In this document: positions 18,876-29,351 of the stretch, piece by piece
Layout: every line of letters begins with the position of its first letter
Position numbering within the stretch: the first letter of the stretch is position 1
NCBI RefSeq assembly: GCF_000764495.1
Contig: NZ_JRLB01000085.1
Location: 1-32,866, forward strand
From: Nitrincola sp. A-D6
Lineage (GTDB): Bacteria > Pseudomonadota > Gammaproteobacteria > Pseudomonadales > Balneatricaceae
DNA: 32,866 nt
Direction of reading: 5' to 3'
Made by a program: the position numbers and the translations under genes
The notes under the pieces: generated by a model
Database searches by the model: none
Told to the model about the DNA's origin: nothing
The model's input: the letters and a program-made list of their open reading frames with translations, nothing else

Positions 18876-20053
18876 TCAGAAAGTATCGCCAGGAATCCTG
18901 ACCCAACCTTCCATCAGTACACGCGCACTGCGGCTCATCACTGCTTTAGTGGCTGTCCACTCGCCGTCAACCAATGACGCTGCCGCACCAACACGCAGGG
19001 TGCCGGATGGGTGACCAAAGGTCACGGCATCACGCTCGCAGCCACCAGCCGCCAGATTCACCAACGTACCGGTTACCGCCGCCGCCGTAGCAATGGCCAC
19101 TGAAGCGGTACCCATCATGGCATGATGCAGTTTGCCCATCGACAATGCCCGTACACAGACATCTATATCACTGGCGGCAATCTGTTTGCCACTGGAAGCC
19201 TGGTAGTCAGTTGCCGGAGCGACAAAGGCAATCTTCGGCGTGTGCTGACGCGCAACTGCTTCAGAAATATCCTTGATCAGCCCCATCTTCACGGCGCCAT
19301 AAGCACGCATAGTTTCAAACTTCGCCAGCGCATCGGCATCCGAGTTAATGTCTTTCTGCAGTTCGGTACCCAGATAACCGATATCAGCCGCATTGACAAA
19401 AATAGTCGGGATACCGGCATTGATCATGGTCGCTTTGAAGGTACCAATACCAGGCACCTCCAGCTCATCGATCAGGTTTCCGGTAGGAAACATAGAGCCT
19501 TCACCATCAGCAGGTCCATAAACTCGATCACTACTTCAGCCGCCGGAAAAGTCACCCCATCCAGTTCGAAGTCACCGGTTTCCTGAACCTCGCCATTAGT
19601 GATCGGTACATGCGCAATAATGGTCTTGCCGATGTTTTTCTGCCAAATGCGTACGGTGCAAATGCCATTGTCAGGAATACGCGAAGCATCAACCAGGCCC
19701 TTGCTGATGGCAAAGGCACCCACAGCGGCGGTGAGGTTGCCGCAGTTGCCAGACCAGTCAACAAACGCCTTATTGATCGCCACCTGACCGAACAGATAAT
19801 CGACATCATGATCCGGCTGTTCGCTTTTGGCCAGAATAACGGTTTTAGAGGTACTTGACGTCGCGCCGCCCATGCCATCTATCTGCTGACCATAGGGATC
19901 AGGACTACCGATCACCCGCAACAGCATGTTATCGCGCGCTTCACCCGGAACCTGCGCGGCCTCCGGCAGCTCCTTCAGGCTGAAAAACACACCCTTGGAC
20001 GTCCCACCACGCATATAGGTGGCGGGGATTTTAATCTGAGGAACACTCGACAT
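18876..20053 (-). CDS. prpF: 2-methylaconitate cis-trans isomerase, one frameshift
   Basis: Works with AcnD in the 2-methylcitrate cycle, isomerising the 2-methylaconitate that AcnD makes. The ATG at 20053 has AAGGAG six bases away; an upstream TTG at 20083 is not needed. The frame breaks at 19513-19514, where one C is missing on the coding strand. Restoring it gives EFMDPADGEGSMFPTGN and a protein of 392 residues, the family length. Hallmarks are the N-terminal ATYMRGGTSKGVFF, the central DWSGNCGNLTAAVG with the active-site Cys region, and GKLHHAMMGTASV. It is the last gene of prpR-prpB-prpC-acnD-prpF and is separated from acnD by a 164-bp gap holding a large fold-back structure. Confidence 0.92.
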
Positions 20054-20106
20054 ACATGGCTCCTTAAAAAGTAACTGCACCAAATATTCAGTGCAAGTCG
20101 GGATCG

Positions 20107-20196
20107 GGGCTTATCTGTTTGGACACGCCATAAACCCGTCCATGGGGGCTCACTGTTGCCATCCATGGCAACAGACGGTCCAACCAGATAAGACCC
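20107..20196 (-). repeat. Nested fold-back structure between acnD and prpF
   Basis: Outer arms 20107-20124 and 20178-20196 pair over about 17 bp: GGG/CCC, a bulge, CTTATCTG/CAGATAAG, one mismatch, then TTGGAC/GTCCAA. Inside, CTGTTGCCAT and ATGGCAACAG (20153-20162, 20165-20174) form a perfect 10-bp stem. It lies within a single operon and would be transcribed in the prp mRNA. It is not followed by a clear T-run on the minus strand. It could be an mRNA-stability or attenuation element, or a dispersed repeat. Confidence 0.7.
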
Positions 20197-20217
20197 GCTC
20201 CCCCCTATAGAATTAAA

Positions 20218-22802
20218 TTATGCAGTTTCTTCCAGGAAGTCCTGGGCGAAACGCTGCAATACACCGCCGGCATGATAAACACCGAGCTCAGCTTCAGTAT
20301 CCAGACGGCATACCATCGGTACTTTAACCTGTTCACCATTCTTACGGTTGATGACCAGGGTCATGCTGCCACGTGCTTTCAGTTCACCTTCAACATCATA
20401 GGTTTCAGTACCATCGATGTTCAGCGTTTTGCGGGTCGTCCCTTCTTCAAACTGCAGTGGCAATACACCCATGCCGATCAGGTTGGTACGGTGGATACGC
20501 TCAAAGCCTTCCGCTGCAATCACTTCCACACCGGCCAAACGTACGCCTTTAGCTGCCCAATCACGGGAAGAACCCTGACCATAGTCAGCACCCGCCACAA
20601 TAATCAGTGGCTGCTTGCGTTCCATGTAGGTCTCAATCGCTTCCCACATGCGCATAACCTTGCCTTCAGGCTCGACACGCGCCAGTGAACCCTGCTTGAC
20701 CTGCCCGTCCACAACAGCCATTTCGTTAATCAGCTTGGGATTGGCGAAGGTGGCACGCTGTGCTGTCAGATGGTCACCACGGTGTGTAGCATAGGAATTG
20801 AAATCTTCCTCCGGTACGCCCATCTTGTGCAGGTATTCACCCGCAGCACTGTCCATCATGATGGCATTGGAAGGTGACAAATGATCGGTGGTGATATTGT
20901 CAGGCAGCACCGCCAGCGGACGCATGCCCTTCATTGTACGCTCACCGGCCAAAGCCCCTTCCCAGTAGGGAGGGCGACGTATGTAAGTAGACATAGGGCG
21001 CCAGTCATACAGTGGCTCTTGGCTTCTTCGCCACGGTCCAGATCAAACATCGGGATGTAGATCTGCTTGAACTGCTCTGGCTTAACGCTGGTTTTAACCA
21101 GTGCATCGATCTCTTCATCAGACGGCCAGATATCTTTCAATGTAACAGGATTACCGTTTTTATCGGTGCCCAGGACATCTTTTTCAATATCAAAGCGGAT
21201 AGTACCGGCAATCGCATAAGCCACTACCAACGGTGGTGAGGCCAGGAAAGCCTGCTTGGCATAAGGATGGATACGCCCATCAAAGTTACGGTTTCCTGAT
21301 AGCACCGCCGTGGCATACAGATCACGGTCGATGATTTCCTGCTGGATTTTTGGATCCAGGGCGCCGGACATGCCGTTACAGGTGGTGCAGGCATAAGCCA
21401 CGATACCAAAGCCAAGCTTCTCCAGCTCATTCAGCAGACCGGCTTCTTCCAGATAAAGCTTGGCTACCTTGGAACCCGGTGCAAATGAAGACTTAACCCA
21501 GGGCTTACGAATCAGACCCAGCTCGTTGGCTTTTTTCGCCAACAAGCCTGCAGCCACTACGTTGCGTGGGTTAGAGGTATTGGTACAGCTGGTAATTGCC
21601 GCAATGATTACTGCGCCATCCGGCATTTCACCCTCAACCTCGTCCCACTGACCGGCAATCCCTTTGGCTGCCAGATCACTGGTGGAGACACGTGCATGCG
21701 GATTGGAAGGACCCGCCATGGTACGCACCACGCTGGACAGATCAAATTTCAGTAGGCGTTCATAGGCTACATCTTTCAGGCTATCCGCCCACAAACCAGT
21801 CACTTTGGCATAGTGTTCTACCAGTTCAACCTGTTCAGGCTCACGTCCGGTCAATTTAAGATAATCGATAGTCTGCTCGTCGATATAGAACATCGCGGCA
21901 GAGGCACCGTATTCCGGTGTCATATTAGAGATGGTCGCACGATCACCGATAGTCAGACTGGAAGCGCCCTCACCGAAAAATTCCAGGTAGGCACCAACAA
22001 CACGCTCTTTACGCAGAAACTCAGTCAGCGCCAGAACGATATCAGTCGCGGTGATACCCGGCTGGCGTTTACCTACCAGCTCAACACCGACAATATCAGG
22101 CAGACGCATCATCGATGGCAGACCCAACATCACGGTTTCGGCTTCCAGACCTCCAACACCCACAGCAATAACCCCCAGGGCATCGACGTGCGGAGTATGC
22201 GAGTCAGTACCTACGCAGGTATCCGGGAAAGCCACGCCATCGCGTGCCTGAATCACCGGTGACATCTTCTCCAGATTGATCTGGTGCATGATGCCGTTAC
22301 CGGCTGGAATCACATCGACATTTTTGAAAGCAGTTTTGGTCCACTCGATAAAATGAAAACGGTCTTCATTACGACGGTCTTCGATAGCGCGGTTCTTTTC
22401 AAAGGCATCCGGATCAAAACCACCACATTCTACGGACAAAGAATGGTCAACAATCAGCTGTGTCGGTACGACGGGATTCACTTTGGCTGGATCACCGCCC
22501 TTCTCGGCGATGGCATCACGCAAGCCAGCCAGGTCAACCAGCGCTGTCTGGCCAAGAATATCGTGGCAGACCACACGAGCGGGATACCAGGGGAAATCCA
22601 GTTCCTGCTTGCGCTCAATCAACTGCTTGAGTGAATCAGTCAGGGCTTCAGGCTCACAACGACGTACCAGTTGCTCAGCTAATACGCGTGACGTATAGGG
22701 AAGTTTTTCATACGCACCCGGCTGGATGGCATCGACCGCCGCACGGGTGTCGAAGTAGTCCAGTTGAGTGCCCGCCAAAGGCTTACGGAATTCTGTATTC
22801 AT
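20218..22802 (-). CDS. acnD: Fe/S-dependent 2-methylcitrate dehydratase, one frameshift
   Basis: Aconitase-family enzyme that dehydrates 2-methylcitrate and replaces PrpD in this type of prp cluster. ATG at 22802. The frame breaks at 21014-21015: CC for CCC on the coding strand. Restoring one C joins EEAKSPLYDW to RPMSTYIRRPPYWEG and gives 861 residues (the Shewanella enzyme is about 867). Cluster-binding cysteines are in ITSCTNTS and ACTTCNG. The swivel domain near the C-terminus carries DYGQGSSRDWAAKG. It is the aconitase A/IRP type rather than AcnB. Together with prpF next to it, this identifies the AcnD/PrpF route, and no prpD is present in the window. Confidence 0.95.
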
Positions 22803-22844
22803 TGCAGGGGCTCTCTAATATCAGGGAATTCAACAACATAATCA

Positions 22845-22867
22845 GGGAGTGGCCGTGAGCCACTCCC
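22845..22867 (-). terminator. Perfect hairpin between prpC and acnD
   Basis: GGGAGTGGC at 22845-22853 pairs fully with GCCACTCCC at 22859-22867 around a five-base loop, 10 bp past the prpC stop. No T-run follows. Inside an operon it more likely protects the prpBC part of the mRNA or causes partial termination than ends the transcript. Confidence 0.5.
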
Positions 22868-22876
22868 GCTCAGCGA

Positions 22877-24007
22877 TCAGTTGCGTTCTTCAATCGGTGT
22901 AACCGGACGTGGCGCAGGGCCGTTATAGTCGGCACTTGGACGAATAATACGGTTATTGGCACGCTGTTCGAACACATGCGCAGCCCAGCCTGTCAGACGT
23001 GAGCAGACAAAGATCGGTGTAAACAGCTTAGTCGGAATACCCATAAAATGGTAAGCGCTGGCATGGAAAAAGTCGGCATTACAGAAGAGTTTCTTCTCAC
23101 GCCACATCACCGCTTCAACACGCTCAGATACTGGGAACAACACGCTATCACCAACATCTTTTGACAGTTTTTCAGACCACTGTTTGATAATGCCATTGCG
23201 CGGATCAGAGGTACTGTAGACCGCATGGCCAAAGCCCATAATCTTGTCTTTACGCGCCAGCATGCCCATGACTTCGGCTTCAGCTTCGTCAGGAGAGGTC
23301 CAGTCTTCGATCATATCCATCGCCGCTTCATTGGCACCGCCGTGTAACGGACCACGCAGCGAACCTATGGCACCGGTAATGCAACTGTGCAGGTCAGACA
23401 AGGTGGATGCACACACACGCGCCGTAAAGGTCGAAGCATTAAACTCATGCTCAGCATAGAGAATCAGCGATACGTTCATGACCCGAGCATGCAGCTCACT
23501 GGGTTTTTCACCACGCAGCAAGTGCAGGAAATGGCCACCAACGGAGTTATCATCAGTCACTGTATCGATACGTACACCCTCGTGGGTGAAGCGATACCAG
23601 TAACAGATAATCGATGGAAACAGTGCCAGTAAGCGATCCGTAGCATCCTGCTGCTCATCAAAACTTTCTTCAGTTTCCAGGTTACCCAGCATGGAACAAC
23701 CGGTACGCATCACATCCATCGGATGTGCGTCTTTAGGAATCTGCTCCAGTACAACTTTCAATGCTTCCGGCAGTGCACGTAAGGTTTTAAGCTTGGCGAT
23801 ATACGCATCCAGCTCTGCCTGGTTCGGCAGTTTGCCTTTGAGCAACAGATAAGCAACTTCTTCAAAAGTGGATTTTTCTGCCAGCTCGTGAATATCATAA
23901 CCACGGTAAGTCAGACCCGAACCGGATTGACCCACGGTACATAGAGCGGTTGTGCCTGCTGACTGGCCACGCAGACCAGCACCAGTGAGCTTTTTAGCTT
24001 CAGCCAT
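22877..24007 (-). CDS. prpC: 2-methylcitrate synthase
   Basis: Condenses propionyl-CoA with oxaloacetate. The ATG at 24007 gives 376 residues and has AGGAG upstream; a longer open frame reaching 24178 runs through prpB and is not coding. Citrate-synthase residues are present: [16 protein letters not shown] and a late [20 protein letters not shown]. The N-terminal [16 protein letters not shown] resembles 2-methylcitrate synthases rather than the larger GltA. It overlaps the end of prpB as written by 8 bp. The gene order prpB-prpC-acnD supports the assignment. Confidence 0.96.
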   Translation of the reverse strand: MAEAKKLTGAGLRGQSAGTTALCTVGQSGSGLTYRGYDIHELAEKSTFEEVAYLLLKGKLPNQAELDAYIAKLKTLRALPEALKVVLEQIPKDAHPMDVMRTGCSMLGNLETEESFDEQQDATDRLLALFPSIICYWYRFTHEGVRIDTVTDDNSVGGHFLHLLRGEKPSELHARVMNVSLILYAEHEFNASTFTARVCASTLSDLHSCITGAIGSLRGPLHGGANEAAMDMIEDWTSPDEAEAEVMGMLARKDKIMGFGHAVYSTSDPRNGIIKQWSEKLSKDVGDSVLFPVSERVEAVMWREKKLFCNADFFHASAYHFMGIPTKLFTPIFVCSRLTGWAAHVFEQRANNRIIRPSADYNGPAPRPVTPIEERN

Positions 24008-24926
24008 GTAAATATCTCCTCGTTTGAATCGGCTTACTTGTTTTTGCCTGGGCAAACAACTGATCCAGCTTCTGTTCAAAATCGTGATAGTTAAGAAAAT
24101 CGTACAAATCCATACGCGTCTGCATGGTGTCGACAACGGCTTTTTGATCGCCATCATCCAACAGATGCTGAAACACATTTAACGCCGCCTGGTTGGCTGC
24201 ACGGAAGGCAGACAAGGGGTAAAGCACCATGGAGGCACCATTTTCAGCCAGTTCCTGTTTGTTAAACAGCGGCGTAGCACCAAATTCGGTGATATTGGCC
24301 AGCAGGTGTGCACCATTAATACCTTTCGCGAAGGCTTTGTAGTCTTCCAGGGTGTGCACCGCTTCGGCGAAAATACCGTCTGCACCGGCTTCCAGACAGG
24401 CCTGAGCGCGCTCAACAGCAGGCTCCAGTCCTTCCATCTGAAAGGCATCGGTACGGGCAATAATGAAAAAATCATCATCTGTGCGCGCATCTACAGCGGC
24501 TTTAACGCGATCCACCATTTCAGCCAGAGAAACTATTTCCTTATTCGGACGGTGGCCACAACGCTTCTGCGCTACCTGGTCTTCCAGATGCACGGCTGCG
24601 GCACCGGCTTTAATCATCTCTTTAACCGTACGGGCCATGTTAAAAGCGCCACCCCAGCCAGTATCGATATCCACCAGTAAAGGCGTTTCAACAGCACTGG
24701 TAATACGGCGCACATCTTCCAGTACATCATTCATTGAGGTCATGCCCAAATCAGGCAGACCATAGGAGGCATTCGCAACACCACCACCTGACAGGTAAAT
24801 TGCCTGGTGACCGACGCGTGTTGCCATCATTGCATGGTAAGCATTGATGGTACCGACAATCTGCAGCGGTTGGTTTTCCTTCAGTGCTTTACGAAAACGC
24901 GCACCGGCAGTCAGTGAATTAGCCAT
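24000..24926 (-). CDS. prpB: 2-methylisocitrate lyase
   Basis: Cleaves 2-methylisocitrate to pyruvate and succinate, the last step of the cycle. The ATG at 24926 has AAGGGGAAAA upstream and overlaps the prpR stop. 308 residues as written. The catalytic KRCGH motif has C123, as in E. coli; metal-binding VDIDTGWG and ARTDA are present. The last residues after LDQLFAQ are unlike the family. Adding one A at the 24041-24045 run would end the protein at FAQAKNK with a stop at 24034-24036, the usual length, and clear the prpC ribosome binding site. I think a base is missing there, with moderate confidence. Confidence 0.95.
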   Translation of the reverse strand: MANSLTAGARFRKALKENQPLQIVGTINAYHAMMATRVGHQAIYLSGGGVANASYGLPDLGMTSMNDVLEDVRRITSAVETPLLVDIDTGWGGAFNMARTVKEMIKAGAAAVHLEDQVAQKRCGHRPNKEIVSLAEMVDRVKAAVDARTDDDFFIIARTDAFQMEGLEPAVERAQACLEAGADGIFAEAVHTLEDYKAFAKGINGAHLLANITEFGATPLFNKQELAENGASMVLYPLSAFRAANQAALNVFQHLLDDGDQKAVVDTMQTRMDLYDFLNYHDFEQKLDQLFAQAKTSKPIQTRRYLHG

Positions 24927-25631
24927 TATTTTCCCCTTTAGTTTCGGACACTTTGTTCAGTTTGTTTTCAATATTGCGGCGCGCAGCACTGATATGCCGA
25001 CGCATCAGCAACTCAGCCAGCTCAGGATCACGGGCATCAATTGCATCAATGATCTGACGGTGCTCCTTCAATGCCCGTTTGGGTCTTGAACTGGAAACAC
25101 TGAACTGATAACGGTACATACGTACCAGGTGGTACAGGTCAGCGCCAAGCAGCTCTAACAGCTTGGCATTTTTACTGCCCTGTACAATGCGGTAGTGAAA
25201 ATCGAGATCGCCCTCTTTCTGAAAGTATGAGCTCCAGGCTTCTTCTTCCACAGACAGCTCATGCTGATCCAGCAGGCTCTTTAACGAAGCAATCTCGCAT
25301 CGGTCATATTTTGTGCCGCCAGGCGACAGGCCATACCTTCCAGTGCCTCACGGACATGATAGATCTCAATCAGCTCATTCGCCGACAGCTTGACCACCCG
25401 GGCACCGACATGCGCTTTGCGCTCAATCAGGCGTAACCCTTCCAGTCGACGAATCGCTTCGCGCAAAGGTCCCCGGCTAATGCCGTACATCCGCGCCAGT
25501 TCCGGCTCACTGATTTTATAACCTGCAGGAAGCTCACCTTTGACAATAGCAGTGACGATCTGTTGACAGACCCGATCAGCCAGGGTGCGGGTAATAGGCT
25601 CGAGAGGCAGAATATTATTTTTGTCTGACAT
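24919..25631 (-). CDS. GntR/FadR-family regulator of the prp operon, one frameshift
   Basis: Probable propionate-responsive repressor, often called PrpR in this cluster type (unrelated to the enterobacterial sigma-54 activator PrpR). ATG at 25631. Residues about 10-75 form the winged helix-turn-helix ([21 protein letters not shown]). The rest is an FCD ligand-binding domain with HxxI-type residues ([14 protein letters not shown]). The frame breaks near 25296-25297: one base missing in GATGCGAG. Restoring it gives [18 protein letters not shown] and 237 residues. The stop overlaps the prpB start, so it leads the operon. A palindrome upstream is a likely binding site. It controls prpBC-acnD-prpF, probably through a 2-methylcitrate-cycle metabolite (inference). 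Confidence 0.88.
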
Positions 25632-25645
25632 GGTAACCCTTGAAG

Positions 25646-25657
25646 ATTGTCGACAAT
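25646..25657. promoter_or_regulatory. Probable operator of the GntR regulator
   Basis: ATTGTCGACAAT is a perfect 12-bp palindrome, 15 bp before the regulator start. It fits the TTGT-N2-ACAA pattern common for FCD-type GntR proteins. A looser TGTC-N7-GACA dyad lies at 25720-25734. Confidence 0.6.
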
Positions 25658-25702
25658 ATTTATTTAAAGCAACCTTACCGAGGCTAAATCACCGCGTCAA
25701 CA

Positions 25703-25738
25703 GAGATTTTAGCTAAATATGTCAACACTAGACAAAAG
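25703..25738 (-). promoter_or_regulatory. Candidate prp operon promoter
   Basis: On the minus strand TTGTCT is followed after 18 bp by TAAAAT (about 25735 to 25706). The -35 overlaps the TGTC-N7-GACA dyad, so the regulator could block polymerase there. Prediction from hexamers only. Confidence 0.35.
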
Positions 25739-25874
25739 TATACCGATTATTGTGTCTAATCGAATGCAGACGAATGCTGAGCCTGCGAATCCGACATCAG
25801 TACAAGTGGACACGGATTTTCAAACAGGCTCGCCAGCCACTTTCCAGACGGTAGAATCGCGCTTTTAATAAACG

Positions 25875-27259
25875 GTGTGGACAGTGATCAGCTATTATTC
25901 CCTTCCCTATCCTTCAAGTGCTACTGAGGTTTTTGAGCGGCTACGCTCACTCGGCCAAGCCGTTATTCTGGATAGCTGTCATCCGGATAGCGCTTTTGGT
26001 CGTTATGACCTGATCACAGCCGCACCAACAAAAAGTGTACAGCTAACAACACAGGGACTTGAGATTTACGAACCTGACTCAGGTTGGCAACCCAGTAGTG
26101 AAGAGGTGTTTTCATTGCTTAAGCACTGGATAGCAGATCTAGGCGACCTGCGCGATCAGCCCCCCCCCTCAAACGGGGGGCTGATCGGTTATTTCAGCTA
26201 TGATCTGAACCGGCATCTGGAACAACTCCCCTCCAGGCCGAAGCCGATATCGATTTGCCCCACCTGGTGATAGGACTTTATCTGCAAGCAGTGATCATCG
26301 ATCACCACAAGAAAAAAAGCTGGCTGGTGGTACATGCGCTGGCCGATACCACTATTACCCAGAATTTTTTGTCCCGTCTTACCTCAGAGGTATCTTCTGT
26401 TTCCCAAACAGATACTTCCCCCTTCAGCTTGCTTGAGCCCTTCACCAGCAATATGAGTGCCCGCGACTATCGTCATGCACTTGAGCGGATACACGCCTAT
26501 ATCCAGGCCGGTGATTGTTACCAAATCAACCTGGCACAACGCTTTACCGCTCCTTGTCAGGGTGATCCCTGGCAAGCCTGGAAAAGCTTGCGACAAGTCG
26601 CGCCAACGCCCTTTGCGGCTTATCTGGACCTGGATCAGGGTGCACTTTTATCCTTGTCTCCAGAGCGCTTTCTTAGTTGCGATAATAATGGACAGGTAGA
26701 AACACGCCCCATCAAAGGAACCCGACCACGCGGCACCACCAATGATGAGGATGCTCAACTGGCAACCGAACTGATCAACTCTGACAAAGACCGTTCAGAG
26801 AATGTCATGATTGTAGATCTGCTTCGCAATGACCTAAGCAAAGTCTGCCAACCTGGCAGCGTCGAAGTACCGGAACTATTTACACTGGAAAGCTACCCCA
26901 ACGTCCATCATCTGGTCAGCAGTGTTACCGGACGCCTGGAGGGTGACTTTTCAGCGCTGGATTTACTGCGCGAATGCTTTCCTGGCGGCTCCATTACCGG
27001 TGCGCCAAAAATACGCGCCATGGAAATTATTGATGAACTGGAACCTCATCGACGTTCTGCTTATTGCGGCTCGATTGCGTATATCAGTGCGTGCGGCCGC
27101 ATGGATAGCAGTATCACCATCCGCACACTGGTCTGTAGTAAAAACCACATTCATTGCTGGGCAGGTGGAGGTATTGTGGCCGACTCAGATATTGATGCGG
27201 AATATGCTGAAACTTTCAGCAAGGTAAACAACCTGCTCAAAACACTGCAAACCACATAG
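25875..27259 (+). CDS. pabB: Aminodeoxychorismate synthase component I, one frameshift
   Basis: Makes 4-amino-4-deoxychorismate for folate with the glutaminase PabA. GTG start at 25875 (another GTG at 25884 is possible); a TAGAAT -10-like element is at 25852-25857. The frame breaks at 26233-26234: CC for CCC. Restoring a C gives SQAEADIDLPHLVIG and 461 residues. PIKGTRPRG contains the lysine that forms the covalent intermediate in PabB; TrpE has alanine there, so this is not anthranilate synthase. Other motifs are CYQINLAQRF and ECFPGGSITGAPKIRAMEII. It is divergent from the prp operon and unrelated to it. Confidence 0.92.
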
Positions 27260-27461
27260 CAACCTTGATTCAACAAGATTTTGTCATAATTCCTACTCAC
27301 TTTGCCAATACACTTCTATACTTTGGTATATAATTCGCGCCCATCGGGTTCGGCAACTGTGTCGTGCAACTGATGCGCGAGAATATAACCCTTGGCAGGG
27401 ATGATTGAAGTGGCAGAGGTGTGCCTATTTTTAGTCCTTAATTGATCAGGAACCCTTTACC
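27260..27461 (+). promoter_or_regulatory. Promoter and leader of the chemoreceptor gene
   Basis: 202 bp. A TATAAT at 27329-27334 is a likely -10; the best -35 (TTGCCA, 27302-27307) is too far away at 21 bp. The leader of about 120 bases has GGGTT (27346-27350) able to pair with AACCC (27387-27391). A short GGCA/TGCC hairpin (27412-27425) is followed by TATTTTTA. I do not recognise a riboswitch class. Confidence 0.35.
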
Positions 27462-29326
27462 ATGAAACTCAGTTTTCAATCCAAACTACTCTGTTCCATG
27501 CTGCTGCTGCTTATTCTTTCCCTCCTGGCACTGAGCACGCTGGCACACCGCCTGCTGAATACGGAAGTCAACCAGGCGGTTCAAAGTGAGATCCACAATA
27601 CCCTGCGCAATGCCAAGACCTTTGCCAATGGCTGGCTGACAGCCAAATCCGACCTGCTCACAAGCCTGAGTCGTGAACTTCCACTGCAGCGTAGTGACGC
27701 AGAAAAATTTCTGACTTATGCCCGCAATGCCGGACAATTTGATCTGGTATACGCTGGCACCAGTCAGGGAGAAATGTGGCAATCGCAACCTCCATCAAAC
27801 CTGCCATCAGATTATGATCCACGTACCCGCCCCTGGTACCAGCAGGCTATGGAAACCAAGTCTCTGATCGTTACCTCACCCTATGCCGATGCCGGTAGCG
27901 GTGAATGATCATTTCACTGGCGGCTCCACTGCAAAACACCAGCCAGGGTGTTATTGGCAGTGACATCAGTATTGATTCCATTATCCGTGAATTATTAACC
28001 CTGGAATCACGCTGGACATCACAACTCTGGATGCTGGATGGTGACCAGACCCTCATTGCTCATCCGGATAAAAGCAAGGTTCAACAAACTATAAGCCAGC
28101 TTCTGCCTGACCAGACAATTCCTGCCAATCAGGAAGTGGTAGACGTTCACTATGAGGGTGAAACCTGGTTAATGTCAGCCACCTATATTGCTGAAGCTGA
28201 CTGGACTTTTCTGCTATTGGTCAAGCGCAGCGAAGCTATGGATGCATTAAGCCAGCTAACCATCACCCTGCTGGTACTAAGCCTGATGGTTCTGGTGATC
28301 TCAGCCGTGGTGCTCTATCTGCTGGTCAATTATCAGACCCGCCCCTTAAAGCATCTGGCACGGGCACTGGATGATATTTCTCAGGGAGAGGGCGACCTGA
28401 CGCACCGGCTGGATGTAGAATCTGCGGATGAGTTTGGACGCATGAGCCTGGCGTTCAACCGTTTCGTTGCGCAGCTGCAATCAACCGTGAGTGAGATGAT
28501 CCGGCTGACTGAACAGTTAAATCAGGAATCAGGTCGCAGCGTTGAAGATGTACAAAATAATCTGGAACAATTAACCCGGCAGAAAGAAGAGCTGACCCAA
28601 CTGGCGGCCGCTGCTCAGGAGATGTCTTCAGCCACCGCCGAAATTGCCAGGAATGCCGAACAAACAGCCGGCATTGCCCGGCAATCATCAGAGTCAACGC
28701 AAAAAGGCCTACTCGTAGTTAAGGAAAACCGGGAGCAGACCCTGAGGTTAACTCAACAGATCTCTGATAGTACAGATGCAATACACTCAGTTGAGCAGCA
28801 GGTACAGAGTATCAGCAGTATTCTCGATAACATTCAGGGCATCGCCGAACAGACCAACCTGCTGGCCCTGAATGCCGCTATTGAGGCCGCTCGTGCCGGT
28901 GACCAGGGTCGCGGTTTTGCCGTAGTCGCTGATGAGGTACGCACGCTGTCACAACGCAGTCACAAGGCCACAGACGATATCCGTGGCATGATTACTGAAC
29001 TGCAAAATGCTACACACCAGGCCGTTACACTTATGGGACAGAGCCAGAAACAGGCCCACATCAATGTTGAAAGTGCCGAACAGGCTGAGCAGCAGCTACA
29101 AACAATTGATGAAGCCAGCGGCACTATCAGTGAAATGGCAATACAAATTGCCAGTGCGGTTGAAGAGCAGAATGCAGTAACCACTGAAATCAGCAGTAAC
29201 ACTGAGCAGATTAAGGTTCTGGCCGATAATTTAACCGACCAGGCCGGTGAGACTGGCAACCGGGCGGCCAATCTCAAACAGGTTGCCAATTCGCTGCATC
29301 AATTGTCAGACAGGTTTAAAGTCTGA
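27462..29326 (+). CDS. Methyl-accepting chemotaxis protein with dCache domain, one frameshift
   Basis: Transmembrane receptor that feeds the CheA-CheY pathway. The frame breaks at 27904-27905 (one A missing in GAATG); restored length is 621 residues. Helix 1 is about 7-29, the periplasmic dCache domain about 35-262, helix 2 about 266-290, HAMP about 291-343, then the cytoplasmic signalling hairpin. Its conserved tip is near 459-500 ([24 protein letters not shown]). The cache domain has Y118, R123, W125, Y141, D143 and D168. The first five match in spacing the residues that bind amino-acid ligands in PctA-type receptors (Y121, R126, W128, Y144, D146); the last is offset by two. An amino-acid attractant is therefore likely (inference). 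No NWETF-like C-terminal pentapeptide. Confidence 0.92.
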
Positions 29327-29332
29327 TACAAA

Positions 29333-29350
29333 AACAGCAAGGATGCTGTT
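29333..29350 (-). terminator. Terminator of thrH
   Basis: On the minus strand, AACAGC-ATCCTT-GCTGTT is followed by TTTGT, forming a short hairpin with a U-run just past the thrH stop. Short stem, so moderate strength. Confidence 0.55.
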
Positions 29351-29351
29351 G

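Noticed and set aside
24008..24178. Longer prpC start at 24178
   Set aside because: The extension lies wholly inside prpB in another frame; the ATG at 24007 has a good AGGAG site and gives the family length.
25875..27259. Anthranilate synthase TrpE instead of PabB
   Set aside because: The active-site loop reads PIKGT with lysine, which is characteristic of PabB; TrpE has PIAGT.
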